This document shows, in pieces, positions 1 to 7,086 of a DNA stretch of 13,405 nt; the first letter of the stretch is position 1; each line of letters begins with the position of its first letter. The stretch is from contig CAYVQU010000150.1 in NCBI GenBank assembly GCA_964453155.1, forward strand, positions 1-13,405, written 5' to 3'. This DNA is from CAYVQU01 sp964453155 (GTDB taxonomy: Bacteria > Chloroflexota > Anaerolineae > Anaerolineales > UBA11858). A program made the position numbers and the translations under genes. The notes beneath the pieces are model-generated. The model was not told where the DNA came from and ran no database searches. It saw only the letters and a program-made list of their open reading frames with translations.

Positions 1-26
1 CATACGTGTAAATCCAATTTTTTGCT

Positions 27-81
27 ATAAGGAAACCAGGAAGCCAAGAAATATTTTTTCCTGCCTTCCTGGTTTCCTTAT
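27..81. repeat. Perfect 17-bp-arm hairpin
   Basis: Bases 27-43 and 65-81 are exact reverse complements (arm ATAAGGAAACCAGGAAG). The 21-base interior is itself partly complementary (GCCAAGAAA against TTTCCTGCC-like bases), so the stem could extend with mismatches. A T-run lies in the loop rather than after the stem, and no U-tract follows on either strand, so it does not look like a canonical rho-independent terminator. It is more likely a dispersed palindromic repeat, or a processing signal at the end of an unseen upstream gene. Confidence 0.75.
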
Positions 82-153
82 CAAAATCAATCGTCCATTC
101 TATTTGGTTATGTGAGTCGCTTATTCCAACAACAAAACTCATGCCCAGAGCTT

Positions 154-254
154 CATCCTGAGTAGCGGTCGCACCCTTCGATACATGCTTCACGGTGTTA
201 CGCATACTCAGGATGCTGTATGTTTCATGCCATCAAGTAGCGTATCGAAGGGTG
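154..254. repeat. Interleaved inverted repeats (nested element copies)
   Basis: CATCCTGAGTA (154-164) pairs with TACTCAGGATG (205-215), and CACCCTTCGATAC (172-184) pairs with GTATCGAAGGGTG (242-254). The arms are arranged A-B-A'-B'. The best reading is two copies of one element that begins CATCCTGAGTA and ends GTATCGAAGGGTG: a minus-strand copy at 172-215 nested inside a plus-strand copy at 154-254. A degenerate third copy lies at 4857-4911. No coding content is seen. It lies just downstream of the zinc-finger gene. Confidence 0.75.
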
Positions 255-276
255 GAGCCTTTTTTCGAGACTTCAC

Positions 277-612
277 CTAAGGCGTTATCGAAACTTCATC
301 GGTGTAGCACCACAGCCAATTTTCACCGGGTTGGAACGAGACGATCACCTCGTGTTGGGTCTCGTGGAAGTGCTTGGTCGCATGTTTATTCTTGGAGGCG
401 TCACAGCAACCCACATGGCCGCAGACCAGGCATAACCGCAGGTTAACCCAGGTATCACCCATGGTCAGACATTTGCCACAACCTTCCGAATCGGGGGTCA
501 CATCATTGATGGCGGTGAAATGGGAGCAGCCTTGCAAATCCAGCTCCCCGCTGGCGGCCAAACCTTTGATTTTCTTGGAAATCTGAACACGACCGGTGTC
601 ATCTGGTTTCAT
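277..612 (-). CDS. UBP-type zinc-finger protein, 111 aa
   Basis: A small cytosolic protein that is almost entirely a UBP-type (ubiquitin hydrolase-like) zinc finger. Candidate zinc ligands are C29, H31, C45, C48, C61, C64, C69, H77, H83 and H87, and the C-terminal ENWLWCYTDE segment is typical of the family. In eukaryotes the domain binds the free C-terminus of ubiquitin; the role of bacterial stand-alone versions is unknown to me. The ATG at 612 is chosen because AAAGGA lies about 11 bases upstream. The frame can be extended to a TTG at 675, but that start has no comparable ribosome site and would add a lysine-rich tail. The gene is transcribed divergently from the giant cyclase at 892, with a perfect palindrome in the shared control region. 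No signal peptide or membrane segment is seen. Confidence 0.85.
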   Translation of the reverse strand: MKPDDTGRVQISKKIKGLAASGELDLQGCSHFTAINDVTPDSEGCGKCLTMGDTWVNLRLCLVCGHVGCCDASKNKHATKHFHETQHEVIVSFQPGENWLWCYTDEVSITP

Positions 613-688
613 CTTTTTGGAGTCCTTTCCCGAGTTGAATGACAATGACTTTGGCAATTTTCCCCCGAAAACCAATCAACTTAGTACC

Positions 689-708
689 TTAGTAATGGTC
701 ATTACTAA
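689..708. promoter_or_regulatory. Perfect 9+2+9 palindrome, probable operator
   Basis: TTAGTAATGGTCATTACTAA is an exact inverted repeat with two central bases. Its size and symmetry fit a dimeric repressor site of the TetR or MarR kind (inference). It sits in the control region shared by the divergent UBP zinc-finger gene (start 612) and the giant cyclase (start 892), so one regulator could control both. No regulator gene is visible in the window. Confidence 0.6.
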
Positions 709-891
709 TATTAATATGATAATTTATAGTATAATAGTCTAAATACTCTTATTTGTCTAGATAATTTTCTATAAAGGGGATGAGAAAACACTAGAAATAA
801 AAAATAAATCCTAATCGCCACTCGGTCGCCTCCCTACAGCCGGGTCAACATCATCTGGGGATGAGAGGACCTTTTTTCTGGAGAAATCATC
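709..891 (+). promoter_or_regulatory. AT-rich promoter and leader of giant cyclase
   Basis: A consensus -10 hexamer TATAAT lies at 730-735 on the plus strand. The position expected for its -35 box (about 707-712) abuts the palindrome and is not a good TTGACA match. On the minus strand TATACT (733-728) could serve the zinc-finger gene. GGGGATGAGA occurs twice in the leader (776-785 and 857-866). The cyclase ribosome-binding site is GGAG at 880-883, eight bases before the ATG at 892. No riboswitch was recognised. Confidence 0.4.
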
Positions 892-3800
892 ATGAGTTCT
901 TGCCAAAACTGTCAATTTTCTAACCCCACCGGGGCCAAATTTTGTTCAAATTGTGGCACCCCGCTTAAATCGGCTTGTTCAAACTGTGGGTCTGATCTCA
1001 CTCCGAACGCTAAGTTTTGTTCCAACTGTGGCACCGCAGCGCAAGTTGCAGCCCCAACCCAGGCTGCGGCCGCGGCTCCGCCAGCTGCCCCCGCGGTGCC
1101 CCCGCCGCCCCCGGCTCCGGCCGCGACCGAATCGGCGCAAACTTCCCCCGCTCCGACTTCGTCCGATTTGGGTAAATATGTGCCTGCCGCCTTGTTGGCG
1201 AAATTGGAGGCTGCCCGTGATGGTGATGGGGGACCGGCAGTGTCTTTGGGCGAACGCCGGATTGTGACCATGGTCTTTTGTGATATCCAAGGCTCTACGG
1301 CCGCGGCCGAAGTGCTGGATCCTGAGGAGTGGCACGAGATTGTCAATGGCGCCTTCGAGCATATGATTGCCCCGGTCTATAAATATGAGGGGACGATCGC
1401 CCGATTAATGGGCGATGGAATCCTGGCTTTCTTTGGAGCTCCGATAGCCCATGAAGACGATCCCCAACGGGCTATTCTTGCCAGTCTGGAAATTCTCGAA
1501 GGGATTCAATCCTATCGGACGAAGATCAAAAAAGAGTGGGATATGGAGGTCAATGTTCGGGTGGGGATTAACACCGGCCTGGTCGTCGTCGGGGGGGTCG
1601 GTTCTGACCTGCGGATGGAATACACCGCCCTGGGGGATGCTATCAACTTGGCTGCCCGGATGGAGCAAACGGCTGACCCCGGTAGTATTCAAATTTCAGC
1701 CGATACCTACCGTCTCGTGGCTCCCATTTTTGAAGTTGAAGACTTGGGCGGGATCACCGTCAAGGGGAAACGCGAACCAGTTCAAACTTATAAGGTTTTA
1801 GGGATCAAGTCAGCTCCCGGGCAAATTCGCGGTATTGAAGGGCTCGATGCGCCCCTCATCGGGCGGGATGCCGAAATGCACACCTTGAGGGGCATCGTTA
1901 TCGAACTCCGCTCGGGGCACGGCCAGGTTATCTCCGTTATGGGGGAGGCAGGGTTAGGGAAATCTCGGCTGGTAGCCGAATTACGGGAATCGCCCACCCC
2001 GGTAGCGGGCAAGAAGGCGGATCTGGTTTGGTTAGAAGGGAAATCGTTATCGTATGAGACCACCACCCCCTATGCCCCCTTTGCCGATTTGTTCAAACAG
2101 CATTTCGGGTTGGAATCCGACCAATCCGACGCAGAACGGTATCAAAAAATCAAAGCCCAGATTACCACGGATGCCCGTGACCATGTCTTGGAAATTGCCC
2201 CGTATCTGGCCAATATGCTCGGAATTGAGATTCCGGGCGAAGACGGTGATCGCGTCCGATATCTGACTCCGCCGCAATTACGCCAGGGTGTCACTAATGC
2301 CGTCAGAACTTATGTTGAACTTCTGGCTTTGCACAGCCCCACTGTTTTTGTGCTCGACGACGTCCACTGGATTGATCCCACCTCGCTGGAATTGTTTGAG
2401 CAAATGCTGCCGATTACTGAACGAGTGCCCCTCTTGCTCGTGGCCTTATTCCGTCCGCGGCGTCAGGAACCCTCCTGGCATTTCCACGAGACCGCCGCCC
2501 GCGATTATGCCCATCGCTATCAATCGGTCTTACTGCAACCCCTGAGTCAAGATAATTCTCGGGAGTTAGTCGCCAACTTGCTCGATATCGACAACTTCCC
2601 ACAGAAAGTACGTGACATGATCATGGCGAAAGCCGAGGGGAACCCGTTTTATGTCGAGGAAGTGATCCGGTCTTTAATGGATGCCGAGGTGATTACTCAC
2701 CAAGATGGGCATTGGCATATCACCAGCGAGATCGATTCAATATCGGTGCCCAATACTTTGAGTGCCGTCATCACCACCCGTTTAGATCGGTTAGAAGAAG
2801 ACGCGCGCCAAGTGGCCCAAACGGCCGCCGTGATCGGACGCCAATTTCCTTTCAACATCCTCGAAACCGTTCACTTTACCCCCAATCTCTTGGATAAAAC
2901 CCTGACGGATCTACAGCGCCGAGAAATGATTCGTGAAAAAGCCCGCCTGCCTCGGCGGATTTATATGTTCAAGCACAATCTGACCCAAGAAACGGTCTAC
3001 GCCTCATTACTGCTCAAAAAACGGCGACAAATCCATAAATCGGTGGCCGAATGTCTGGAAGCCAGCGAGCCCGACCGAGTCAATGCCATTGCCCGACATT
3101 TTTCAGAGGCCCGCGAATACGCCCGGGCTTTGCCGTATTTGGTTGAAGCGGGGAACCGGGCGGCCAAGGCCTACTCCACCCAGGAAGCCATTGAACTGTA
3201 TACCCAGGCTATTAACCTGCTTGAAAAAGTTGATCTAGACCTGGAATTGGCGCGCGGTGCCTATGAGGGCCTCGGCGCGGCCCTAGATTTTGCCTACGAT
3301 TTCCCCAAAGCGGCTGAAACTTATCGCCAAATGGTTGCTTTTGGTGAGAAGCATAACGACATCCCGATGCAAGTTTCGGGCAAAAACAAACTGGCTAAAG
3401 CGGTCGGTTTTGGGATGGCTCAACTCCCCGAAGCTTTGCAATTATTGGAGGAGGCGGATCAACTTGCCAGTCAGGTGAATGATTTACCCGGTCTGGCCGA
3501 AGGGGGGATGATCCAGTGTGCCTTCTGCACTGCCCGGGCCGATTTCGACGGCGCGGTGAGTTTTTTGGGCAAAGCGGTCGAGATTGGCCGCCAACTCGAA
3601 GCTGATGAGCCCCGGCTCTATGGCCTGACCCATATTGCCAATACGTATCTCTTTATGGGTCTCTTCGAAGATTCCTGGAGTACGGCTCAAGAAGCCATGG
3701 AATTAGCGACCACAGTCGGTAATCGCCAATATCAGTCGGAGTTATTAACTTTCTCGATTCCTTTTTACCATCTCCGTAATGGCGATGTCGCTTTAGCCCG

Positions 3801-4659
3801 CGCAAAAGCCCTGGAAGGAACCCAGATCGCCGAAGAAATCAGTTGGATATCCTCGATTGTTTCGGGCAACTATGTGTTGGGTTTCTTAGCAAAAATCCAG
3901 GGTGAGTTCGAAGACGCCCTGGCATATTTTGAACGGGCGATTGAGGTCAGCGGCGGTAGTATCCCCTGGATGGAAGCCGTCCTCCTGGGGATGATGGGTT
4001 CAACGGTTTTAGATTTAGGGCCGGGTCTTAAAGAGAAAGTTCTGTATTACCACGATCAAGCCGAAGCCATGTTTGAAAACCCGTTAGCCGGGATCATGGG
4101 CGCCGCGGTTTGGGCCGAACTTGGGTTCTGTGCCCTGGCGACCAACGATTTAGAGAAAGCTAAATCCATGTTTGACATGGGCCTGGAAACCCCCACCGCG
4201 ATGATGCACCTCTCCCGGCCCCAACTACTGATGGGGAATGCGTTTATCAGCATGCTGGGGGGCGACACGGATACCGCCCATGATCTGCTCGTCGAAGCAG
4301 AAGGGTACGTAACCGAACGCGCCATGAAACACGTGGCGCCATTTGTGGATCTGGCCCATGGAAAGCTACATTTAGCCAAAGGCGAACTCGAACCCGCCAT
4401 TGAAAAACTTTCACAGGCCGAAGCCGCCGCCCAAGCCCTGAACTACCAGCCCACGGTCTGGCAAGTCCAGGCCAGTTTAGCTCAAGCCTTGCTGATGACG
4501 GGCCAGCATGATGCCGCGGGTGAAAAACTTAATCAAGCCCAAGTTGTGGTTACTGAAATCAAGAATACTATTGAAGATACCGAAATGCGACAGGTTTTCG
4601 CCGCCAATACCGAGCAAGCACTAAGTTTAGATACTCCAGTAGCTGAAGCTGCGGATTAG
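892..4659 (+). CDS. Zinc-ribbon / class III cyclase / ATPase / TPR protein
   Basis: A 1255-residue cytosolic multidomain protein, probably making cAMP (substrate not proven). Two CxxC...CxxC zinc ribbons come first (C4, C7, C18, C21 and C29, C32, C43, C46), then an Ala/Pro-rich linker (about 50-90). The class III cyclase domain (about 122-303) has metal aspartates D131 and D175 and transition-state residues N252 and R256. A STAND/AAA-type ATPase follows, with Walker A GEAGLGKS (351-358) and Walker B VFVLDD (485-490). From about 735 to the end it is helical TPR-like repeats. The order cyclase-ATPase-repeats recalls mammalian soluble adenylyl cyclase, with one cyclase domain instead of two, so it should act as a homodimer. 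Residue 171, normally the adenine-selecting lysine, is arginine; its partner position is T245. A paralogue lies in opposite orientation at 7087-10767. The start is supported by GGAG eight bases upstream. Confidence 0.93.
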   Translation: MSSCQNCQFSNPTGAKFCSNCGTPLKSACSNCGSDLTPNAKFCSNCGTAAQVAAPTQAAAAAPPAAPAVPPPPPAPAATESAQTSPAPTSSDLGKYVPAALLAKLEAARDGDGGPAVSLGERRIVTMVFCDIQGSTAAAEVLDPEEWHEIVNGAFEHMIAPVYKYEGTIARLMGDGILAFFGAPIAHEDDPQRAILASLEILEGIQSYRTKIKKEWDMEVNVRVGINTGLVVVGGVGSDLRMEYTALGDAINLAARMEQTADPGSIQISADTYRLVAPIFEVEDLGGITVKGKREPVQTYKVLGIKSAPGQIRGIEGLDAPLIGRDAEMHTLRGIVIELRSGHGQVISVMGEAGLGKSRLVAELRESPTPVAGKKADLVWLEGKSLSYETTTPYAPFADLFKQHFGLESDQSDAERYQKIKAQITTDARDHVLEIAPYLANMLGIEIPGEDGDRVRYLTPPQLRQGVTNAVRTYVELLALHSPTVFVLDDVHWIDPTSLELFEQMLPITERVPLLLVALFRPRRQEPSWHFHETAARDYAHRYQSVLLQPLSQDNSRELVANLLDIDNFPQKVRDMIMAKAEGNPFYVEEVIRSLMDAEVITHQDGHWHITSEIDSISVPNTLSAVITTRLDRLEEDARQVAQTAAVIGRQFPFNILETVHFTPNLLDKTLTDLQRREMIREKARLPRRIYMFKHNLTQETVYASLLLKKRRQIHKSVAECLEASEPDRVNAIARHFSEAREYARALPYLVEAGNRAAKAYSTQEAIELYTQAINLLEKVDLDLELARGAYEGLGAALDFAYDFPKAAETYRQMVAFGEKHNDIPMQVSGKNKLAKAVGFGMAQLPEALQLLEEADQLASQVNDLPGLAEGGMIQCAFCTARADFDGAVSFLGKAVEIGRQLEADEPRLYGLTHIANTYLFMGLFEDSWSTAQEAMELATTVGNRQYQSELLTFSIPFYHLRNGDVALARAKALEGTQIAEEISWISSIVSGNYVLGFLAKIQGEFEDALAYFERAIEVSGGSIPWMEAVLLGMMGSTVLDLGPGLKEKVLYYHDQAEAMFENPLAGIMGAAVWAELGFCALATNDLEKAKSMFDMGLETPTAMMHLSRPQLLMGNAFISMLGGDTDTAHDLLVEAEGYVTERAMKHVAPFVDLAHGKLHLAKGELEPAIEKLSQAEAAAQALNYQPTVWQVQASLAQALLMTGQHDAAGEKLNQAQVVVTEIKNTIEDTEMRQVFAANTEQALSLDTPVAEAAD

Positions 4660-4711
4660 TTCAACCGCAGAGCCGTGGAGGTGTAACGGACCTTAACTGT
4701 GGACTGGTTTT

Positions 4712-4806
4712 TTAACCGCTAATCTACGCTAATTTTCACGAATTTTTATCCAATTTTGGCGTTTTCACGCTCAAAATTGGCGCTGATTAGCGAAATTTGC
4801 GGTTAA
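4712..4806. repeat. Compound hairpin repeat, possible terminator
   Basis: Three nested pairs of arms are exact reverse complements: TTAACCGC (4712-4719) with GCGGTTAA (4799-4806), CGCTAAT (4727-4733) with ATTAGCG (4786-4792), and CCAATTTTG (4750-4758) with CAAAATTGG (4772-4780). A TTTTTT run (4807-4812) follows the outer arm on the plus strand, so it could end transcription of the giant cyclase gene. Its composite form also suggests a dispersed repeat family. Confidence 0.65.
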
Positions 4807-4856
4807 TTTTTTACAAACTGAAGGAATCATCTCGAAATTATGGGGCGAATGACAAG

Positions 4857-4911
4857 CATCCTGAGTAACGCAGTGTATCGCCTGTAATGAGCTATGTTGA
4901 AGTGAAGGGTG
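4857..4911 (+). repeat. Degenerate third copy of CATCCTGAGTA element
   Basis: It begins with the same CATCCTGAGTA (4857-4867) as the element at 154 and ends GAAGGGTG (4904-4911), with GTGTATCG inside at 4873-4880. This matches the two ends of the copies at 154-254 but has a diverged interior. It shows that the element is dispersed and not local to one locus. Confidence 0.6.
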
Positions 4912-4977
4912 CGGGTCTGGCCATTCCCCAAGATTTTGAGAAGATACAACTGAACCAATAAACGTTGGGAGATTCAA

Positions 4978-5778
4978 ATGACCCCAAACCAAACCATGAT
5001 CGATGAACTTTGGCACAAAATGCTCAAGTCGGGTGAGTTTATGCGAGAGGCCCGTCAAAGACGGTTTATGCGTTTTCTCCCCGGTACGCCCCGTTGTAAG
5101 TCTTGTTATGCGCCCTTTAAGGGCGTCGGATCGGCAGTTGCCTGGCGGGTCTATCATAAACGTCCTTCAAATATAAATCCCTATCTGTGTACGACCTGTG
5201 AAGATTTTGCCCGCCAACATCCCGGCGGGGCCGAAATTGAGCTTTCACTGCTGTTTGCCGATGTCCGGGGATCAACCACCCTGGCCGAGGGGATGAGTCC
5301 GACTGAATTTGGCCAATTGATCAACCGTTTTTACAGCACGGCCACCGATATTCTGGCGAATTCTGATGCCATCATCGATAAGATCATCGGGGATCAAGCG
5401 GCGGGAATCTATGTGCCCGGCTTTGCTGGCGATCAGCATGCTCACAGAGCCATCGAGGCCGGAATAAAAATCTTACAGCGCACCGGACATGGGGACGGCA
5501 ATAGTCCCTGGATTCCTTTAGGCGTCGGTGTGCATACCGGGATTGCCTTTGTGGGTTCGTTGGGGACCGGCGGGGTCACCGATATCACCGTTTTAGGGGA
5601 TGTGGCAAATACCGCGGCGCGCCTCTCCTCCAGTGCCGCAGTGGGTGAAATTTTGATTAGCAATTCGGCCTATCAGCACGCGGGCTATAACGGTACCGAT
5701 AACTTGGAACAGCGCGAACTCGAATTGAAGGGGAAAACTGAGAAAATTGCGGTCAAAGTACTCACCGAATACCCATGA
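4978..5778 (+). CDS. Soluble class III cyclase with four-Cys N-terminal module
   Basis: A 266-residue soluble nucleotide cyclase. The N-terminal part (about 35-80) carries two CxxC pairs (C40/C43 and C71/C74) around a PFKGVG...NPYLC segment, probably a zinc-binding module. The cyclase domain (about 86-262) has metal aspartates D95 and D139, purine-selecting K135 and T204, and transition-state residues N211 and R215, the pattern of class IIIb-like adenylyl cyclases. The full catalytic set suggests an active homodimer, most likely making cAMP. GDQ replaces the usual GDG or GDE after the second metal site. GGGAG six bases upstream of the ATG fixes the start. The stop overlaps the next cyclase gene by four bases (ATGA at 5775-5778), so the two are probably co-transcribed and translationally coupled. 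Confidence 0.9.
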   Translation: MTPNQTMIDELWHKMLKSGEFMREARQRRFMRFLPGTPRCKSCYAPFKGVGSAVAWRVYHKRPSNINPYLCTTCEDFARQHPGGAEIELSLLFADVRGSTTLAEGMSPTEFGQLINRFYSTATDILANSDAIIDKIIGDQAAGIYVPGFAGDQHAHRAIEAGIKILQRTGHGDGNSPWIPLGVGVHTGIAFVGSLGTGGVTDITVLGDVANTAARLSSSAAVGEILISNSAYQHAGYNGTDNLEQRELELKGKTEKIAVKVLTEYP

Positions 5779-6968
5779 ACCTGCGGACATTTTTCGCATT
5801 TGACCCTGGTGATTCCGAGGAAATAAGGTTAGAAAAATTCACCATCTTTCTGGTGGCCGGGTCTTGCACGGTTGCCGGCATTATCTGGTCGGCAATGTAC
5901 TGGCTCATCTTTGGGTGGGGTTTGACGGCGCAACTACCATTTTTGTTCACCATCATCGTTGGGGGTGCACTGATCATTTCGCATTGGCGTAAAAACCATC
6001 ACTACGCCATTTATGCCCAAATCGTCTGTATTATTTTCATCACCGCGTTCATCCAATGGAGCATCGGCGGGGTTTTTGATTCTGGGTTTGTGTTGGTATG
6101 GGCATTTTTAGGCCCTATTTGCGCGCTGATGTTTTTCCCGGTGAGACAATCTCGCCTGTGGTTTTTGTTCTATTTTTTTAACCTGGTCGCGACCGTCTTT
6201 TTCGAATATTTCTCCGACCGCCAAAGCCAAGTCGTATCGGACAATATTCGGTTGATGTTTTTTGTTATGAATCTAGGTTTTGCCTCGATAATTGTCTATA
6301 TCTTTGCCAGTTACTATGTGGCCGCCGCGAAACGGGAGCAAAAACGAGCCAATAAATTACTCTTGAATGTTTTGCCTCAGGAGATCGCCGCCCGGCTGAA
6401 GGCTGAGAGCGGTACTATAGCGGATGGCTACGACGAAATTAGTGTCTTATTTGCCGATGTGGTCGGGTTTACGCCGCTGTCAGAAACGCTAACCCCGCGG
6501 CAATCGGTGGAAATGCTTGATGAAATTTTTACGGCCTTCGATACGCTGGCAGATCGATATGATTTAGAAAAAATCCGGACGATTGGGGATGGTTATATGC
6601 TCATTGGGGGGGCGCCCCGGCCCCGGAAAGATCACGCCCAGGCCGTAGCACAGATGGCCCTGGATATGCAAACGTATATGACCAACCATGCCAACGGAAA
6701 TTCTGGGCCGCAAATTCGAATTGGGATTAACTCAGGCCCGGCGGTGGCCGGTATCATCGGGACCACCAAATTCCATTATGACGTCTGGGGAGATGCAGTC
6801 AACACCGCGGCTCGGATGGAATCCCAGGGCAAGCCGGGCAAAATCCAGATTGGGCCGGGAACCTATGCGCTTATTAAGGATGATTTTCTCTGTATCCCCC
6901 GAGGAACAGTTGAAGTTAAGGGCAAAGGGGCGATGAAAACTTGGTTTGTTGAGGGGCCTAAGTTGTAA
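5775..6968 (+). CDS. Membrane-bound class III adenylate/guanylate cyclase
   Basis: A 397-residue cyclase of the inner membrane. Six hydrophobic helices are visible at about 21-46, 52-70, 78-96, 102-121, 127-146 and 159-182, forming a sensor or anchor domain I cannot assign to a named family. A linker helix (about 185-210, with the LLLNVLPQEIAARLK segment common before class III cyclase domains) leads to the catalytic domain (about 220-394). Metal aspartates are D228 and D272, the adenine-pocket aspartate is D336, and N343 and R347 complete the site. The usual lysine is R268. The D336 pattern is class IIIa-like, the group of mammalian membrane cyclases. No good Shine-Dalgarno is seen; the start codon overlaps the previous stop (ATGA), which points to coupled translation. 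Product probably cAMP; guanylate cyclase activity is not excluded. Confidence 0.9.
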   Translation: MNLRTFFAFDPGDSEEIRLEKFTIFLVAGSCTVAGIIWSAMYWLIFGWGLTAQLPFLFTIIVGGALIISHWRKNHHYAIYAQIVCIIFITAFIQWSIGGVFDSGFVLVWAFLGPICALMFFPVRQSRLWFLFYFFNLVATVFFEYFSDRQSQVVSDNIRLMFFVMNLGFASIIVYIFASYYVAAAKREQKRANKLLLNVLPQEIAARLKAESGTIADGYDEISVLFADVVGFTPLSETLTPRQSVEMLDEIFTAFDTLADRYDLEKIRTIGDGYMLIGGAPRPRKDHAQAVAQMALDMQTYMTNHANGNSGPQIRIGINSGPAVAGIIGTTKFHYDVWGDAVNTAARMESQGKPGKIQIGPGTYALIKDDFLCIPRGTVEVKGKGAMKTWFVEGPKL

Positions 6969-6975
6969 ATTTAGA

Positions 6976-7081
6976 CCGCCCGGCGGTGAACCACCGGGCT
7001 AACAAGCTGAAGGCCCGCTGGGCCTGGTTGATTAAGCCCGCAGGGCTTTAGCTATTAGCCCGGACATTCATGACCGGGCGG
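6976..7081. repeat. Cloverleaf-like fold-back repeat between convergent genes
   Basis: Four perfect stems nest into a branched fold: CCGCCCGG (6976-6983) with CCGGGCGG (7074-7081), CCGGGCTAA (6994-7002) with TTAGCCCGG (7055-7063), and inside these two small hairpins, AGGCCC/GGGCCT (7011-7025) and AAGCCC/GGGCTT (7034-7048). It fills nearly the whole 118-bp gap between the convergent membrane cyclase and second giant cyclase genes, where it could act as a bidirectional transcription block. No U-tract follows the outer stem. It resembles GGGC-rich intergenic repeats I associate with Chloroflexota (recollection, not verified). Confidence 0.7.
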
Positions 7082-7086
7082 GGTGA

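Larger units (their letters stand above)
4660..4977. other. 318-bp intergenic gap, repeats only
   Basis: The gap between the giant cyclase and the two-cyclase operon holds a compound hairpin (4712-4806) and a degenerate dispersed-repeat copy (4857-4911). No credible gene is seen on either strand. The following gene has its own ribosome site, GGGAG at 4967-4971. No clear -10/-35 pair was found, so the promoter of the two-cyclase operon is not identified. Confidence 0.7.

Noticed and set aside
613..675. Upstream TTG extension of the UBP zinc-finger protein
   Set aside because: It is a non-ATG start without a matching ribosome site, and the added residues are not part of the zinc-finger domain.
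912..1362. Minus-strand open frames of 127 and 144 codons
   Set aside because: They are low-complexity Gly/Ala/Arg shadows of the Ala/Pro-rich linker coding region of the giant cyclase.
4771..5157. 128-codon minus-strand open frame
   Set aside because: It covers repeats and the antisense of the soluble cyclase start, and shows no recognisable domain.
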